Source of the DNA: Candidatus Kaiserbacteria bacterium
GTDB taxonomy: Bacteria; Patescibacteriota; Minisyncoccia; Phycocordibacterales; UBA918
DNA: 33,028 nucleotides
Direction: 5' to 3'
Assembly (NCBI GenBank): GCA_020428795.1
Contig: JAGQME010000006.1
Span: forward strand, 1-33,028
The position numbers were made by a program, and so were the translations under genes. The first letter of the stretch is position 1, and each line of letters begins with the position of its first letter. Below the pieces are notes generated by a model. It searched no databases. It saw only the letters and a program-made list of their open reading frames with translations, and was not told the DNA's origin. Positions 23,119-30,752 of the stretch are shown piece after piece.

Positions 23119-24801
23119 CTACATTCGCTCCGGAGCTTTGATACCCAGTACCCAGAGGCCATTTATTAAAGTAAGCGAAACCGCTTTAGCCAAAGCTACC
23201 TTATAAGGAGCAGACTGGTCTTCTTTATCAGCAATTTTTTCTTGAGCGTAGAAAGAGTTGAATTCACTAGCCAATTGGGTTAAGAAAGTCGCCACTTTAT
23301 GAGGCGCTCGCTCGGCGAGCGCCTCCTCGACAACCTCAGCAAACTGATAGACTAATTTTTCGATTCGATAAATTTCGGCTGGCAAATCTTTTATAGAACC
23401 GGTAATCTCATTCTGTTTGGCCTTTTCTAAAGCAGAGTTTATTCTGGCGTTGGTATATTGCAAATAAGGACCAGAGTCTCCCTCAAATGACAACGCTTTT
23501 TCTTTGTCAAAAATAATATTAGAACCAATGCCATGTTTTAGTATCTGATACTTAAGAGCAGCCACCGCAACCTCTTCTGCCAATTCTTCAAGGTTACCAG
23601 TTCGAGCATTGTTGGATTTTTCTTTAGCGGCCACCTCCATCTCCTCTAACAAAGACTCTCCCGTAAGCACATTACCTTTACGAGAAGACATTTTTCCAGT
23701 TGTTAAAGTTAAAAAACCGGTCGGGACATGTTCCAGCTCTCGATTTTTAAATTCTGTAAACAACTCTCTGATAACTGCATAAACTACCTTAAAATACTCA
23801 GTCTGTTCACTGCCGGTAACAATGACCGACAAATCCCAATCCGGTTCCAATTCATTTTTTAGTTTGAAATGACCAATATCCTTAGCTTCGTAAGTCGGAA
23901 TACCCTTTGAACTAATAAAGACACGGGTGTGAAGACCGACCTTATCACCCTCATAAACAATAGCCCCGTCACTCTCCTTGAATACATCACCATTGTGAGC
24001 CTTTACTAATTTTGCGCCAGGTTCACTGACCATTGACTCACATATTTCATGATCAAAGCTGGTCCCTAATTTTTTTAGAATGTCTCCCAAGCTTGCTTTT
24101 GAAGTAGCGATTCCCTGCTCCCTGAGACTGGTAAGCTCCGGATCGGTATTTTCATAAAGCGCTTTATTGATTGACTTAATCTCTTCAGCTTCTTCCGCTT
24201 CGGCTTCATAGGCTTCGTTTCCAACCCGATAAGCTTCACCCAAAGCCAAAATATCACTTGGATTACCACCGGTTTTTCTCAAACCCCAAACTCCCTTGGC
24301 CACTGTTAAGCCAATATCAGACGGGTAATTAAAACGCTTTACTTCAGCGCCACCGTATTCAAACAACCGAGACAAGGACTCTCCGATTATATTACCGACC
24401 AGATTTCCAATATGAAGTGGCTTGAAAAGATTTGGGCTCGTATATTCAAATAACACCCTTTTGCCGACCCAAGAATCATTCTTACCCCAATCCTTACCGA
24501 TTGAATTAATACGATCAATTTCCTTAGCAAAAAAATCACGGGCTAGATAAAAATTCAAAAACCCCGGTCCAGCGATTACAATTTTTTCCACATATTCGAT
24601 CTGGCCGTCTAGGCCCGATAGAAATTGCTCCGCAATTTCTATCGGGCTCTTACCCACCCGCTTAGACAAAACCATAGCCACGTTACAAGCGTAGTCACCA
24701 TGAGCTAAATCACTAGGGTGTTCAACGGTAAAAAACACCTCTTCGCCAAAACCAAGTTCTGTACAAATATTATTAATCGCTGTCTCAATCACTGTTTTCA
24801 T
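23119..24801 (-). CDS. argS: Arginyl-tRNA synthetase
   Basis: A 560-residue class I synthetase charging tRNA-Arg. The N-terminal Add1 domain (about 1-90) is followed by the HIGH-type motif in FEYTSPNLFKPLHIGNLVGNIIGESLSRLFEYGG, the domain with VIVTGSEQTEYFKVVYAVI, the KMSKS-like GKMSSRKGNVLTGESL, and the helical anticodon domain with SGPYLQYTNARINSAL and the C-terminal LALAKAVSLTLINGL-type end. The frame stays open to 25017 upstream, but ATG 24801 (MKTVIETAINNI) is the true start: a -10 box sits 7 nt before it, and a terminator lies beyond. Two perfect triloop inverted repeats lie within the gene (23301-23325 and 24613-24647). Confidence 0.97.
   Translation of the reverse strand: MKTVIETAINNICTELGFGEEVFFTVEHPSDLAHGDYACNVAMVLSKRVGKSPIEIAEQFLSGLDGQIEYVEKIVIAGPGFLNFYLARDFFAKEIDRINSIGKDWGKNDSWVGKRVLFEYTSPNLFKPLHIGNLVGNIIGESLSRLFEYGGAEVKRFNYPSDIGLTVAKGVWGLRKTGGNPSDILALGEAYRVGNEAYEAEAEEAEEIKSINKALYENTDPELTSLREQGIATSKASLGDILKKLGTSFDHEICESMVSEPGAKLVKAHNGDVFKESDGAIVYEGDKVGLHTRVFISSKGIPTYEAKDIGHFKLKNELEPDWDLSVIVTGSEQTEYFKVVYAVIRELFTEFKNRELEHVPTGFLTLTTGKMSSRKGNVLTGESLLEEMEVAAKEKSNNARTGNLEELAEEVAVAALKYQILKHGIGSNIIFDKEKALSFEGDSGPYLQYTNARINSALEKAKQNEITGSIKDLPAEIYRIEKLVYQFAEVVEEALAERAPHKVATFLTQLASEFNSFYAQEKIADKEDQSAPYKVALAKAVSLTLINGLWVLGIKAPERM
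23301..23325. repeat. 11-bp stem, 3-nt loop inverted repeat inside argS
   Basis: GAGGCGCTCGC and GCGAGCGCCTC enclose TCG. It codes for EEALAERAPH just before the anticodon domain, in a gene that is otherwise much poorer in G+C. Confidence 0.85.
24613..24647. repeat. 16-bp stem, 3-nt loop inverted repeat inside argS
   Basis: GCCCGATAGAAATTGC (24613-24628) and its exact reverse complement (24632-24647) enclose TCC. It codes for SPIEIAEQFLSG near the end of the N-terminal domain. A perfect 16-bp stem with so short a spacer inside a coding region is very unlikely by chance. Confidence 0.9.
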
Positions 24802-24808
24802 AGACGTT

Positions 24809-24817
24809 ACTATACCA
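24809..24817 (-). promoter_or_regulatory. Extended -10 promoter 7 nt before argS
   Basis: The minus strand reads TGGTATAGT, then 7 nt to ATG 24801. The first transcribed base would be at or next to the A of ATG. No ribosome binding site fits in this gap. The terminator of the upstream unit ends only a few bases before the box. Confidence 0.55.
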
Positions 24818-24823
24818 AAAGAA

Positions 24824-24856
24824 ACAAAAAAACGCTTGCGTACGGTACGCAGCGTT
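24824..24856 (-). terminator. Terminator of the GC-rich small gene
   Basis: On the minus strand AACGC-TGCGTA pairs with TACGCA-(A)-GCGTT around CCG, followed by TTTTTTTG. A second GC-rich hairpin (24873-24891, 8-bp stem, GAC loop) precedes it, right after the stop codon at 24899. Confidence 0.75.
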
Positions 24857-24898
24857 ACATACTGGAGTGGCGGGAGCGCCGACGGCGCTCCTCCCTGG

Positions 24899-25135
24899 TC
24901 AGTTCTTCTGAACCTTCCTTCGGCGACGTCTCTCGACGATGCCTTGGACGGCCTGCGGATCGGCGGCCGAACCGACGAAAAAGCAGTTGTGATCATGGCG
25001 CCGAGCCGCATCGGCAACCGACAGAGCCGGCCGGCGACCAGACCAACCAGGCGATGTCCTTACCACAATTCCCCGGAGATACCGGTTGGATGCGTGGCGG
25101 GATACGTGCCCCTGGTTCGGATTGTTTCTATCCAC
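24899..25135 (-). CDS. Uncharacterised small Arg-rich protein in a GC-rich island
   Basis: A 78-residue frame from GTG 25135 to TGA. The start has ribosome binding sites (AAGGG and AAGGA) 4-11 nt upstream. An own promoter (TGTTATAGT at 25192-25184, and a perfect TGCTATAAT at 25210-25202 farther up) and a hairpin leader (TGCAAC/GTTGCA, about 25157-25173) precede it, and two terminator hairpins follow. The product is basic, with RRPALSVADAARRHDHNCFFVGSAADPQAVQGIVERRRRRK, and no known domain. Its base composition is clearly richer in G+C than neighbouring genes, which suggests different origin or selection. A structured RNA is an alternative, but I see no RNase P, tmRNA or SRP signature. Confidence 0.5.
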   Translation of the reverse strand: MDRNNPNQGHVSRHASNRYLRGIVVRTSPGWSGRRPALSVADAARRHDHNCFFVGSAADPQAVQGIVERRRRRKVQKN

Positions 25136-25183
25136 TTTCCTTCCCTTCTTTTTTATCCTGCAACCAAATGTTGCAAGTCTAAT

Positions 25184-25210
25184 ACTATAACATACAATTT
25201 CATTATAGCA
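25184..25210 (-). promoter_or_regulatory. Two tandem extended -10 boxes before the GC-rich small gene
   Basis: The minus strand holds TGCTATAAT (25210-25202), a perfect extended -10 consensus, and TGTTATAGT (25192-25184). The nearer box would start a transcript at about 25177, with a 42-nt leader containing a small hairpin and the ribosome binding site. Confidence 0.55.
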
Positions 25211-25234
25211 ATCTTTTTCTTAGAAAATAGCCGT

Positions 25235-26392
25235 CTATTCGATCCGAATCTCTAGTGGTTTATCCGGACTAGCCCCAATATTGGCTATCTCAAACACTTC
25301 TCGCCCCAAGACCTGACCCCGCTCAGTTTCCACACTACAGCGCCACTTACCCGCTTGATAGTTACTGACCTGAGAGTAACCACGATAACCATTTGAACTA
25401 CCACCATTAATCTTGTATTGAATATAGGCATGCTCTACCCAATCACCATCATTATTTTTGTACTCCCAACGGTGAAAAATATCGGTATTTAGCTTGGTTG
25501 GAGCAAACACACTGGCAAAACAATACACGTCAGTAGCTAGCTTTGGATAGAATATTTTGTCTGATTGTCTAAATGGATGCCACCAGTCGTTCTCCACCCA
25601 TTTAAGTTGGTAGGTGCCATTCTCAAACCGGACCACACTGTGATAGACTCCCAACTCTTTAAGCGATAGCGGAATCGGTGGAATAATGTTGGTGAAATAT
25701 AAAAAGTTAAAAGTCATATAAATACCACCCACCGTCAGTACAATCGCCCGCATTTGCATATCCATGAATCTAGGAATAATGCGATACAGAAATTGGATAC
25801 AGAAATACATTATAAATAGTGCCAACAAACCACTACCAATAAAGATCCAAGCCCCCATGTGGCCAGTCAGGACAGGGATTAACAAAACCATGTAGGCCAT
25901 AAGACCCACAAAGAAAATGGCTAGGTTATAGATCAAACGAGAAGAACGATCTTTAATAGTTTCATTTCCGTAAATAGCCAACAGAATGATTAACAAAAAC
26001 GGCCAACTCTGAAGCCAGGCTCCGCTCCGACCATAAAAAATCAACATTCCAGAAAGGAGTCCGCCAAAAGAAAACTGTACTAAAAGTGGTAGATATTTTC
26101 GGCCAAGTGGTGTGATTTTTTCCGGTAATTTTTCAGCCACACTAGCGTACAAGAGAACAATCGAGATAAAGGCTAAAACCACGTAAGAGGCCAAAACAAA
26201 ATTATCAAACCATTCGTCTACCCGATTTAGAGTCAGGTTGTCTATTACAAAACCAAAGATAAAAGAAACAGTCATCCAGTGACGCATGATGTTGGATAGA
26301 TAACGCCTTGGTCGCTTGGGTCGGTTTGGTACGATTGGCAGAACCTCAACCTCTTCGACGACATTATCTGAGGATTTAATATCAAATGACAT
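25235..26392 (-). CDS. Polytopic membrane protein with C-terminal DUF2914 domain
   Basis: A 385-residue protein. The N-terminal 45 residues are cytoplasmic and basic-proline rich (PNRPKRPRRYLSNIMRHW). About eight hydrophobic segments lie between 40 and 255. The C-terminal 110 residues match the DUF2914 pattern: VYCFASVFAPTKLNTDIFHRWEYKNNDGDWVEHAYIQYKINGG, then GYRGYSQVSNYQAGKWRCSVETERGQVLGREVFEI. DUF2914 domains are found outside the membrane or attached to membrane proteins; function is unknown. The promoter has both -35 (TTGTAT) and -10 (TACAAT) boxes, and the ATG follows the -10 by 6 nt, so the mRNA is probably leaderless. Confidence 0.88.
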   Translation of the reverse strand: MSFDIKSSDNVVEEVEVLPIVPNRPKRPRRYLSNIMRHWMTVSFIFGFVIDNLTLNRVDEWFDNFVLASYVVLAFISIVLLYASVAEKLPEKITPLGRKYLPLLVQFSFGGLLSGMLIFYGRSGAWLQSWPFLLIILLAIYGNETIKDRSSRLIYNLAIFFVGLMAYMVLLIPVLTGHMGAWIFIGSGLLALFIMYFCIQFLYRIIPRFMDMQMRAIVLTVGGIYMTFNFLYFTNIIPPIPLSLKELGVYHSVVRFENGTYQLKWVENDWWHPFRQSDKIFYPKLATDVYCFASVFAPTKLNTDIFHRWEYKNNDGDWVEHAYIQYKINGGSSNGYRGYSQVSNYQAGKWRCSVETERGQVLGREVFEIANIGASPDKPLEIRIE

Positions 26393-26398
26393 TTCTTT

Positions 26399-26426
26399 AT
26401 TGTACTAGAGACGGCTTTATATACAA
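26399..26426 (-). promoter_or_regulatory. Promoter of the DUF2914 gene, leaderless spacing
   Basis: The minus strand reads TTGTAT, 16-nt spacer, TACAAT (26404-26399), 6 nt, ATG. The -35 box begins within the T run of the preceding terminator. Confidence 0.55.
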
Positions 26427-26454
26427 AAAAAGAGGCCGAGCGCAGGGCTCGGCC
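26424..26454 (-). terminator. Strong terminator between glyA and the DUF2914 gene
   Basis: GGCCGAGC (26434-26441) pairs with 26447-26454; on the minus strand TCTTTTTTTG follows. Together with the hairpin at 26537-26578 it encloses about 80 bp with no gene, which could be the body of a short RNA, but no promoter for it is convincing. Confidence 0.8.
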
Positions 26455-26536
26455 AGTTGGTCAGGGAGGTCGCCCGGAGGACGAGTGCACATATTGCCAT
26501 AGAGCACTTAAAAAGTAAAGGACTCTAAACCAGACC

Positions 26537-26578
26537 AACCAAAAACCTTCCATTTAAATAAATGGAAGGTTTTTGGTT
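26537..26578. terminator. 19-bp stem terminator after glyA
   Basis: AACCAAAAACCTTCCATTT (26537-26555) pairs with 26560-26578 around AAAT. A and T runs on both sides allow termination in either direction. The ACCTT/AAGGT core resembles the 24-bp palindromes at 12903 and 13295 but the middle differs. Confidence 0.8.
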
Positions 26579-26597
26579 TTAGTTTGGATATTAAAAT

Positions 26598-27866
26598 CTA
26601 AACATGCACCTCAGGCACCGGAAAGGCCTCACAGATTGCCTGAACCTCTTTTTGAATCTCAGCTTTCTTAGCTTCGTCATCTTTACTTTTCATAGCCATA
26701 ATCATCAGCTCCGCCAATCTAGTAGCTTCCTTTTCCATCATTTTTCTGGTTGTCATAGCCGGTGTACCAAATCTAATACCAGACGGGTCCATAGCAGTAC
26801 GAGTATCGCCAGCAATCATGTTTTTGTTTAAGGTAATACCTACCTCATCCAAAACAATTTCGGCCTCCTGTCCGGTTATACCAAGCGAACCGTACACATC
26901 AGCCAGCAGTAGGTGGTTATCGGTACCACCACACAACAGTCGTATGTCGTGATTTTTGAAGACAGACTCCATCGCCTTGGCATTTTTTATAATTTGTTTA
27001 GCGTACTCTTTGAAGGCTGGTGTCAAAGCCTCGCCAAAGGCTACGCCTTTGGCGGCAATAATGTGCATATGCGGACCACCTTGCATACCCGGAAATACAG
27101 TCTTGTTTATTCTTTTGCGAATTTCCTCGTCTTCACGGATCAAAATCATTCCACCCCGTGGACCACGCAGAGTCTTGTGAGTGGTAGTGGTTATTACATC
27201 AAACCCATCATCAAAAGGGTTACGAGCCACACCGCCAGCAATCAATCCGGCAATATGAGCCATATCAGCTACTGTATACGCCCCGACTTCTTTGGCAATT
27301 TCTACAAATTTTTTGTAATCAAGCTCTCGGCTATAAGCGGAAAAACCCGCTAAGATTATTTTTGGTTTTTCTTTCAAAGCCACTGCTCGTAATTCATCAT
27401 AATCAATTTCTCCAGTCTCGATATCTTTCATTTTGTATCGCACAAAATTAAAGACTTTGTTCACAGAGGTAGTCGGATGTCCGTGGGTAAGATGACCACC
27501 ATGAGACAAATCCATACCTAGGACGGTATCACCAGGTTCCATCAAGGCAAAGTACATAGCCACATTGGCAGCCGCTCCACCCAGAGGCTGAACATTGGCA
27601 TACTTAGCTTTAAAAAGTTCTTTGGCCCGCTCGATGGTTATAGTTTCCATCGCATCGGTATACTCTTGTCCACCGTAATAGCGTCGCCCTGGATAGCCTT
27701 CTGAGTATTTGTTGGTAAAGATAGAACCATTGGCTTCCAATACCGCTCTTGAGACATAGTTCTCACTAGGAATTAACTCAATCCCTCGGGCCTCACGGGC
27801 TTCCTCCCCCACCAAGGTGGCGTAAATTTCTGGGTCTTGGTCTTTTATAAATTTATATTCATTCAT
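26598..27866 (-). CDS. glyA: Serine hydroxymethyltransferase
   Basis: A 422-residue PLP enzyme: serine plus tetrahydrofolate gives glycine plus 5,10-methylene-tetrahydrofolate, the one-carbon donor for ThyA. The family sequence is complete: SENYVSRAVLEANGSIFTNKYSEGYPGRRYYGG, the PLP lysine in TTTTHKTLRGPRGGMIL, FPGMQGGPH, and the folate-side LLCGGTDNHLLLADV. A triloop inverted repeat (27032-27054) lies in the part coding for AAKGVAFGEAL. It has its own extended -10 box (27966-27958) next to the thyA stop, giving a leader of about 85 nt with an AT-only hairpin but no ribosome binding site. Confidence 0.98.
   Translation of the reverse strand: MNEYKFIKDQDPEIYATLVGEEAREARGIELIPSENYVSRAVLEANGSIFTNKYSEGYPGRRYYGGQEYTDAMETITIERAKELFKAKYANVQPLGGAAANVAMYFALMEPGDTVLGMDLSHGGHLTHGHPTTSVNKVFNFVRYKMKDIETGEIDYDELRAVALKEKPKIILAGFSAYSRELDYKKFVEIAKEVGAYTVADMAHIAGLIAGGVARNPFDDGFDVITTTTHKTLRGPRGGMILIREDEEIRKRINKTVFPGMQGGPHMHIIAAKGVAFGEALTPAFKEYAKQIIKNAKAMESVFKNHDIRLLCGGTDNHLLLADVYGSLGITGQEAEIVLDEVGITLNKNMIAGDTRTAMDPSGIRFGTPAMTTRKMMEKEATRLAELMIMAMKSKDDEAKKAEIQKEVQAICEAFPVPEVHV
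27032..27054. repeat. 10-bp stem, 3-nt loop inverted repeat inside glyA
   Basis: CGCCAAAGGC and GCCTTTGGCG enclose TAC. On the coding strand the loop is exactly one codon (GTA, Val) in A-K-G-V-A-F-G. Confidence 0.8.
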
Positions 27867-27957
27867 AGATAAAATAATAATCTGTGTAAAAACTAGCTCT
27901 ACATCTACAACTCTGAATGAATGTCGTTAAATCATAATATTGTTTATATTATTCGCT

Positions 27958-27966
27958 ATTCTAGCA
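27958..27966 (-). promoter_or_regulatory. Extended -10 promoter of glyA
   Basis: The minus strand reads TGCTAGAAT just after the thyA stop codon. It would give an 85-nt leader before ATG 27866; the first part of the leader can form an AT-only hairpin (ATAATAT/ATATTAT). Confidence 0.45.
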
Positions 27967-27970
27967 TAAA

Positions 27971-28963
27971 TTACTTTGCTTCATCCTCATCCTTACTTTT
28001 AGTGAAGTCTCTTTTATAACCACCACCAATTACAGTGAGATCAGCCTTGATGGCATCATGTGACTCGTAATCACTTAAGGTCACGTGTTCTGGTCTGAAG
28101 TTGTCAAGCGAAGTAACCTCTTTACTAATCTCAATTTTAGGGAACGGTAACGGCTCTCGATTGAGTTGCTCTCTGGCTTGATCAAAGTGAGTGCTGTAAA
28201 CATGAACGTCACCAAAAGTATGAACAAACTCTCCTGGTTCGTACCCAGTAATCCTGGCCACTACATGCATCAATAATGCATAACTGGCGATATTAAATGG
28301 TACCCCGAGAAAGATATCCGCCGATCGTTGATAAAGCTGTAAACAAAGGCGTCCGTCCTTGATATTGAACTGGAACATATTGTGACAAATTGGAAAACGA
28401 CAAGCTTCACCTGGTTTGGCCATACCATAAAGATTTTCTGGGTTCCAAGCAGTCAAAACCGCATTATGGCAACTAGGGTCATCTTTTAACTCTTGGACTA
28501 TCCACCCTAATTGATCAACCTTCCGGCCATCAGAAGCTGGCCAGCGTCTCCATAACTCTCCGTAGATATGTGGTAATTCACCATGCTCTTTAGCAAAAGT
28601 ATCGTCATTAGCAATCTTATCAACAAACTCCTCTTTGGTTAGTTCCGGTAACTCATTTTTTTTAGCTTTTTCGGAATAGATATAGTAAGGATAATCATCC
28701 CAAATATGAACATTATTATCTACAAGATACTTAATGTTTGATTGTCCAGAAAGAAACCAATAAAGCTCATGTAAAACGCCCTTCCAGTAGACTTTTTTGG
28801 TAGTCAAAAGAGGAAAACCATCTTTGGAATCAAAACGAAACTGACGACCAAACTGACTGTACGTTTTTGCACCAACTCCAATGTCGGTCTGCTCCTCTCC
28901 TTCATTGAGTAGCTCCTGCATTAGGTCTAAATATTGATATTCTGGGTGTTTTTTTTCTGACAT
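27971..28963 (-). CDS. thyA: Thymidylate synthase ThyA family, divergent phosphate site
   Basis: A 330-residue protein. Normal ThyA converts dUMP and methylene-tetrahydrofolate to dTMP and dihydrofolate. The nucleophile Cys193 (FPICHNMFQF), Arg213-Ser214 (QLYQRSAD), Asn224 (VPFNIASYA, dUMP selection), the Trp of HIWDDY, and FGDVHVYSTH are kept. But the first phosphate arginine (DRT in other enzymes) is Ile28 in TDIGVG, and the two arginines donated by the partner subunit (SRR) are His166-Asn167 in SCHNAVLTAWN. The chain also continues 19 residues beyond the usual end (IKADLTV), whose free carboxylate normally closes the active site. An insertion at about 80-120 resembles the long L. casei form. 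It follows the HIT gene by 6 bp. Confidence 0.93.
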   Translation of the reverse strand: MSEKKHPEYQYLDLMQELLNEGEEQTDIGVGAKTYSQFGRQFRFDSKDGFPLLTTKKVYWKGVLHELYWFLSGQSNIKYLVDNNVHIWDDYPYYIYSEKAKKNELPELTKEEFVDKIANDDTFAKEHGELPHIYGELWRRWPASDGRKVDQLGWIVQELKDDPSCHNAVLTAWNPENLYGMAKPGEACRFPICHNMFQFNIKDGRLCLQLYQRSADIFLGVPFNIASYALLMHVVARITGYEPGEFVHTFGDVHVYSTHFDQAREQLNREPLPFPKIEISKEVTSLDNFRPEHVTLSDYESHDAIKADLTVIGGGYKRDFTKSKDEDEAK

Positions 28964-28969
28964 ATTATT

Positions 28970-29440
28970 TTAATTATTACTGAAATAATCTCTCAATTTG
29001 GTAGCAAACTCTTTTCTAACATCTGTATCTGCGTCTTGTGAATATTTATGCAGAGTATAAAGATAATCGTTTTTATACCTAGGAAACACATGTAAATGGT
29101 AATGCCAAACATCTTGATTTCCGGCTGGTTCATTATGCTGACGGACACTAACACCATCGCATTCATAAACTTTCTTCATAGCAATTGCTAAACGTTTTGA
29201 AAAAATATGAATTTTAGCTAAAATTTCATCTGGGATATCATACAAGTTTTCATAGACTTCGTTTGGTACTATCAACGCAACACTATGATTATTGGGCCAC
29301 TGTTTGGTAGAAATAAATGCTGTCAAAATCTCATCACGATAAAAAACATAAGGCTCTTGATCACCATATTTAGGTACAGGCTCACCAGCTACAAGTAATT
29401 TAAAAGGATTAATATATTCTGATGGGGCGTGATTGTACAT
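28970..29440 (-). CDS. HIT-family nucleotide hydrolase or transferase
   Basis: A 156-residue protein of the histidine-triad superfamily. The motif HYHLHVF (in QDVWHYHLHVFPRYKND) supplies the catalytic histidine. The N-terminal part (FYRDEILTAFISTKQWPNNHSVALIVPNEVYENLYDIPDEI) fits the HIT fold. These enzymes cleave nucleoside phosphoramidates, dinucleoside polyphosphates or similar; the exact substrate cannot be read. It sits 10 bp after dcd and 6 bp before thyA, so it is part of the CYTH-dcd-HIT-thyA operon, which suggests a nucleotide-metabolism role. Confidence 0.92.
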   Translation of the reverse strand: MYNHAPSEYINPFKLLVAGEPVPKYGDQEPYVFYRDEILTAFISTKQWPNNHSVALIVPNEVYENLYDIPDEILAKIHIFSKRLAIAMKKVYECDGVSVRQHNEPAGNQDVWHYHLHVFPRYKNDYLYTLHKYSQDADTDVRKEFATKLRDYFSNN

Positions 29441-29450
29441 ACTTAATTTC

Positions 29451-30041
29451 TTATTTTTTCTTAACCTTTTTAACCACTCTACTTTTACGTGCTAACGGGC
29501 CTGATTTTGGTGGCACGTACCCAACAATGTTATTTAAATGGTAGCGTCCAGTCTGCTTATAGTTCCTCTTAGTAGTATTGCTCAAAGGTGAAAAAGTCAG
29601 TTGGGCTATTTCCATACCCGGTCTCAATATAATCGGCACGTTATTTAGATTACAAAGTTCCAAAGCAATGTTTAGGTAGTGACCCGGATTAACGATACTG
29701 GCTGAATTGTGAACAATCAGACCAATTCTAGCCAAACTAGACTTACCGTTTACTTCGATAAGATATTGATCCGAACCAAATTTTTCTTTGGAATAACCCA
29801 AGATACTAACACCAGGATGTAGCACGAACTCAGCGCCGTCTTTGATTTCAATTGTCTGGGTCTGGGGGTAAATTCCCTTAGCCGGATCAATCGCTTTGGT
29901 GGAGTGAGCGTCGTTGATAATAAAAGTATTACCCAGTCTAATATCATAACTGGCCGGCTGAAGTCTTTTAACCTCAAACGGTTCTAGGGTTATAGAACCC
30001 TTCTTTACCTCAGCGTGAATATCTTTGTCAGCTAAAAACAT
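29451..30041 (-). CDS. dcd: dCTP deaminase / dUTPase superfamily protein
   Basis: A 196-residue trimeric-fold protein. The signature GKSSLARIGLIVHNSASIVNPGHYLNIALELCNL holds the substrate-binding Ser/Arg (SSLAR) and the catalytic Glu (ALELCN). The N-terminal LQPASYDIRLGNTF is also typical of Dcd. It would turn dCTP into dUTP, or into dUMP if bifunctional, feeding thymidylate synthesis. The last 25 residues are basic (PLARKSRVVKKVKKK), a tail not usual in E. coli Dcd. It starts 12 bp after the CYTH gene and ends 10 bp before the HIT gene. Confidence 0.93.
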   Translation of the reverse strand: MFLADKDIHAEVKKGSITLEPFEVKRLQPASYDIRLGNTFIINDAHSTKAIDPAKGIYPQTQTIEIKDGAEFVLHPGVSILGYSKEKFGSDQYLIEVNGKSSLARIGLIVHNSASIVNPGHYLNIALELCNLNNVPIILRPGMEIAQLTFSPLSNTTKRNYKQTGRYHLNNIVGYVPPKSGPLARKSRVVKKVKKK

Positions 30042-30053
30042 ATTTGTAAATAA

Positions 30054-30728
30054 TTACTCAATCTCAAACACCTTGTCTGTTCCGTAATATTCTGGCCAAT
30101 TTTGGTTATAAAAATCGAACATTCTGGCTAAACGATCTTGACTCAACTCTTCTACTCCGAGCTCGGTCATTAAAGCATCTAGCTCGGTGCGCACTAGTTC
30201 TAACTCATCTGATGAATCAACGATTTTTTCAAACTCAGCCAAGTAACCATAGCCGGCGTTTTTATCAAAACAAACATTGGCACCTTTATAGGTAAATTCC
30301 TCACGTTGTCGTGACCACTTGGCTTGATAAACATAACCAGCCGATTGTACTAACTGATCTAATTCATCCAGACTAATCGCCACCGGTTCTTCAAACTCTA
30401 AACGTGTGACCGTATTAAAACTAGTTCCACCATCGACCGAGGCTTTAACGACCAGCAACACCTCATCATCTCGCTGGCGAGTCCGAACCGAAAAATCACT
30501 CCCCTCTGCAACTATTTTCTCAAATTTTGATAATAGCTCCGGAGCAAATAAATGCTTGGTTTTAGAAAATAATTCTTTTATATCTCCCCCTTCAAAATAA
30601 TGATTTAACTGAGCGTTAGTAGAAATAAGCTTGCAATCACTATCTAATTCCTGCATTTTATTTTTTATTTCGTCAGCTCTTTCCTTAGCTCCGAGTAGAC
30701 TTTTTATTTCAACTTCGTAATGTGCCAT
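30054..30728 (-). CDS. CYTH-domain (triphosphate tunnel) protein, CyaB/ThTPase-like
   Basis: A 224-residue protein. The start YEVEIKSLL is the ExExK signature. Further charged strands line the expected tunnel: FSVRTRQRDDEVLLVVKAS, TRLEFEEPV, YQAKWSRQREEFTYKG, and VCFDKNAGYGYLAEFEKI. CYTH enzymes hydrolyse or transfer triphosphate groups (thiamine triphosphate, tripolyphosphate, ATP to cAMP). The substrate cannot be deduced. It is the first gene of the operon leading to dcd, HIT and thyA and has the promoter TGTTAAAAT (30761-30753). Confidence 0.92.
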   Translation of the reverse strand: MAHYEVEIKSLLGAKERADEIKNKMQELDSDCKLISTNAQLNHYFEGGDIKELFSKTKHLFAPELLSKFEKIVAEGSDFSVRTRQRDDEVLLVVKASVDGGTSFNTVTRLEFEEPVAISLDELDQLVQSAGYVYQAKWSRQREEFTYKGANVCFDKNAGYGYLAEFEKIVDSSDELELVRTELDALMTELGVEELSQDRLARMFDFYNQNWPEYYGTDKVFEIE

Positions 30729-30752
30729 ATTTTTAGATAATTTAATAAAAGT

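Noticed and set aside
24802-25017. N-terminal extension of argS
   Set aside because: The extension would cross a terminator and the argS -10 box and gives Arg/Pro-rich sequence unlike ArgRS; ATG 24801 begins the normal N-terminal domain.
24824-25180. Known structural RNA (RNase P RNA, tmRNA or SRP RNA) in the GC-rich island
   Set aside because: The size fits, but the conserved core sequences of these RNAs are absent on both strands.
26455-26536. Tiny frame or small RNA between the two terminators after glyA
   Set aside because: A short frame exists on the minus strand, but it lacks a ribosome binding site and runs into the terminator, and no clear promoter is seen.
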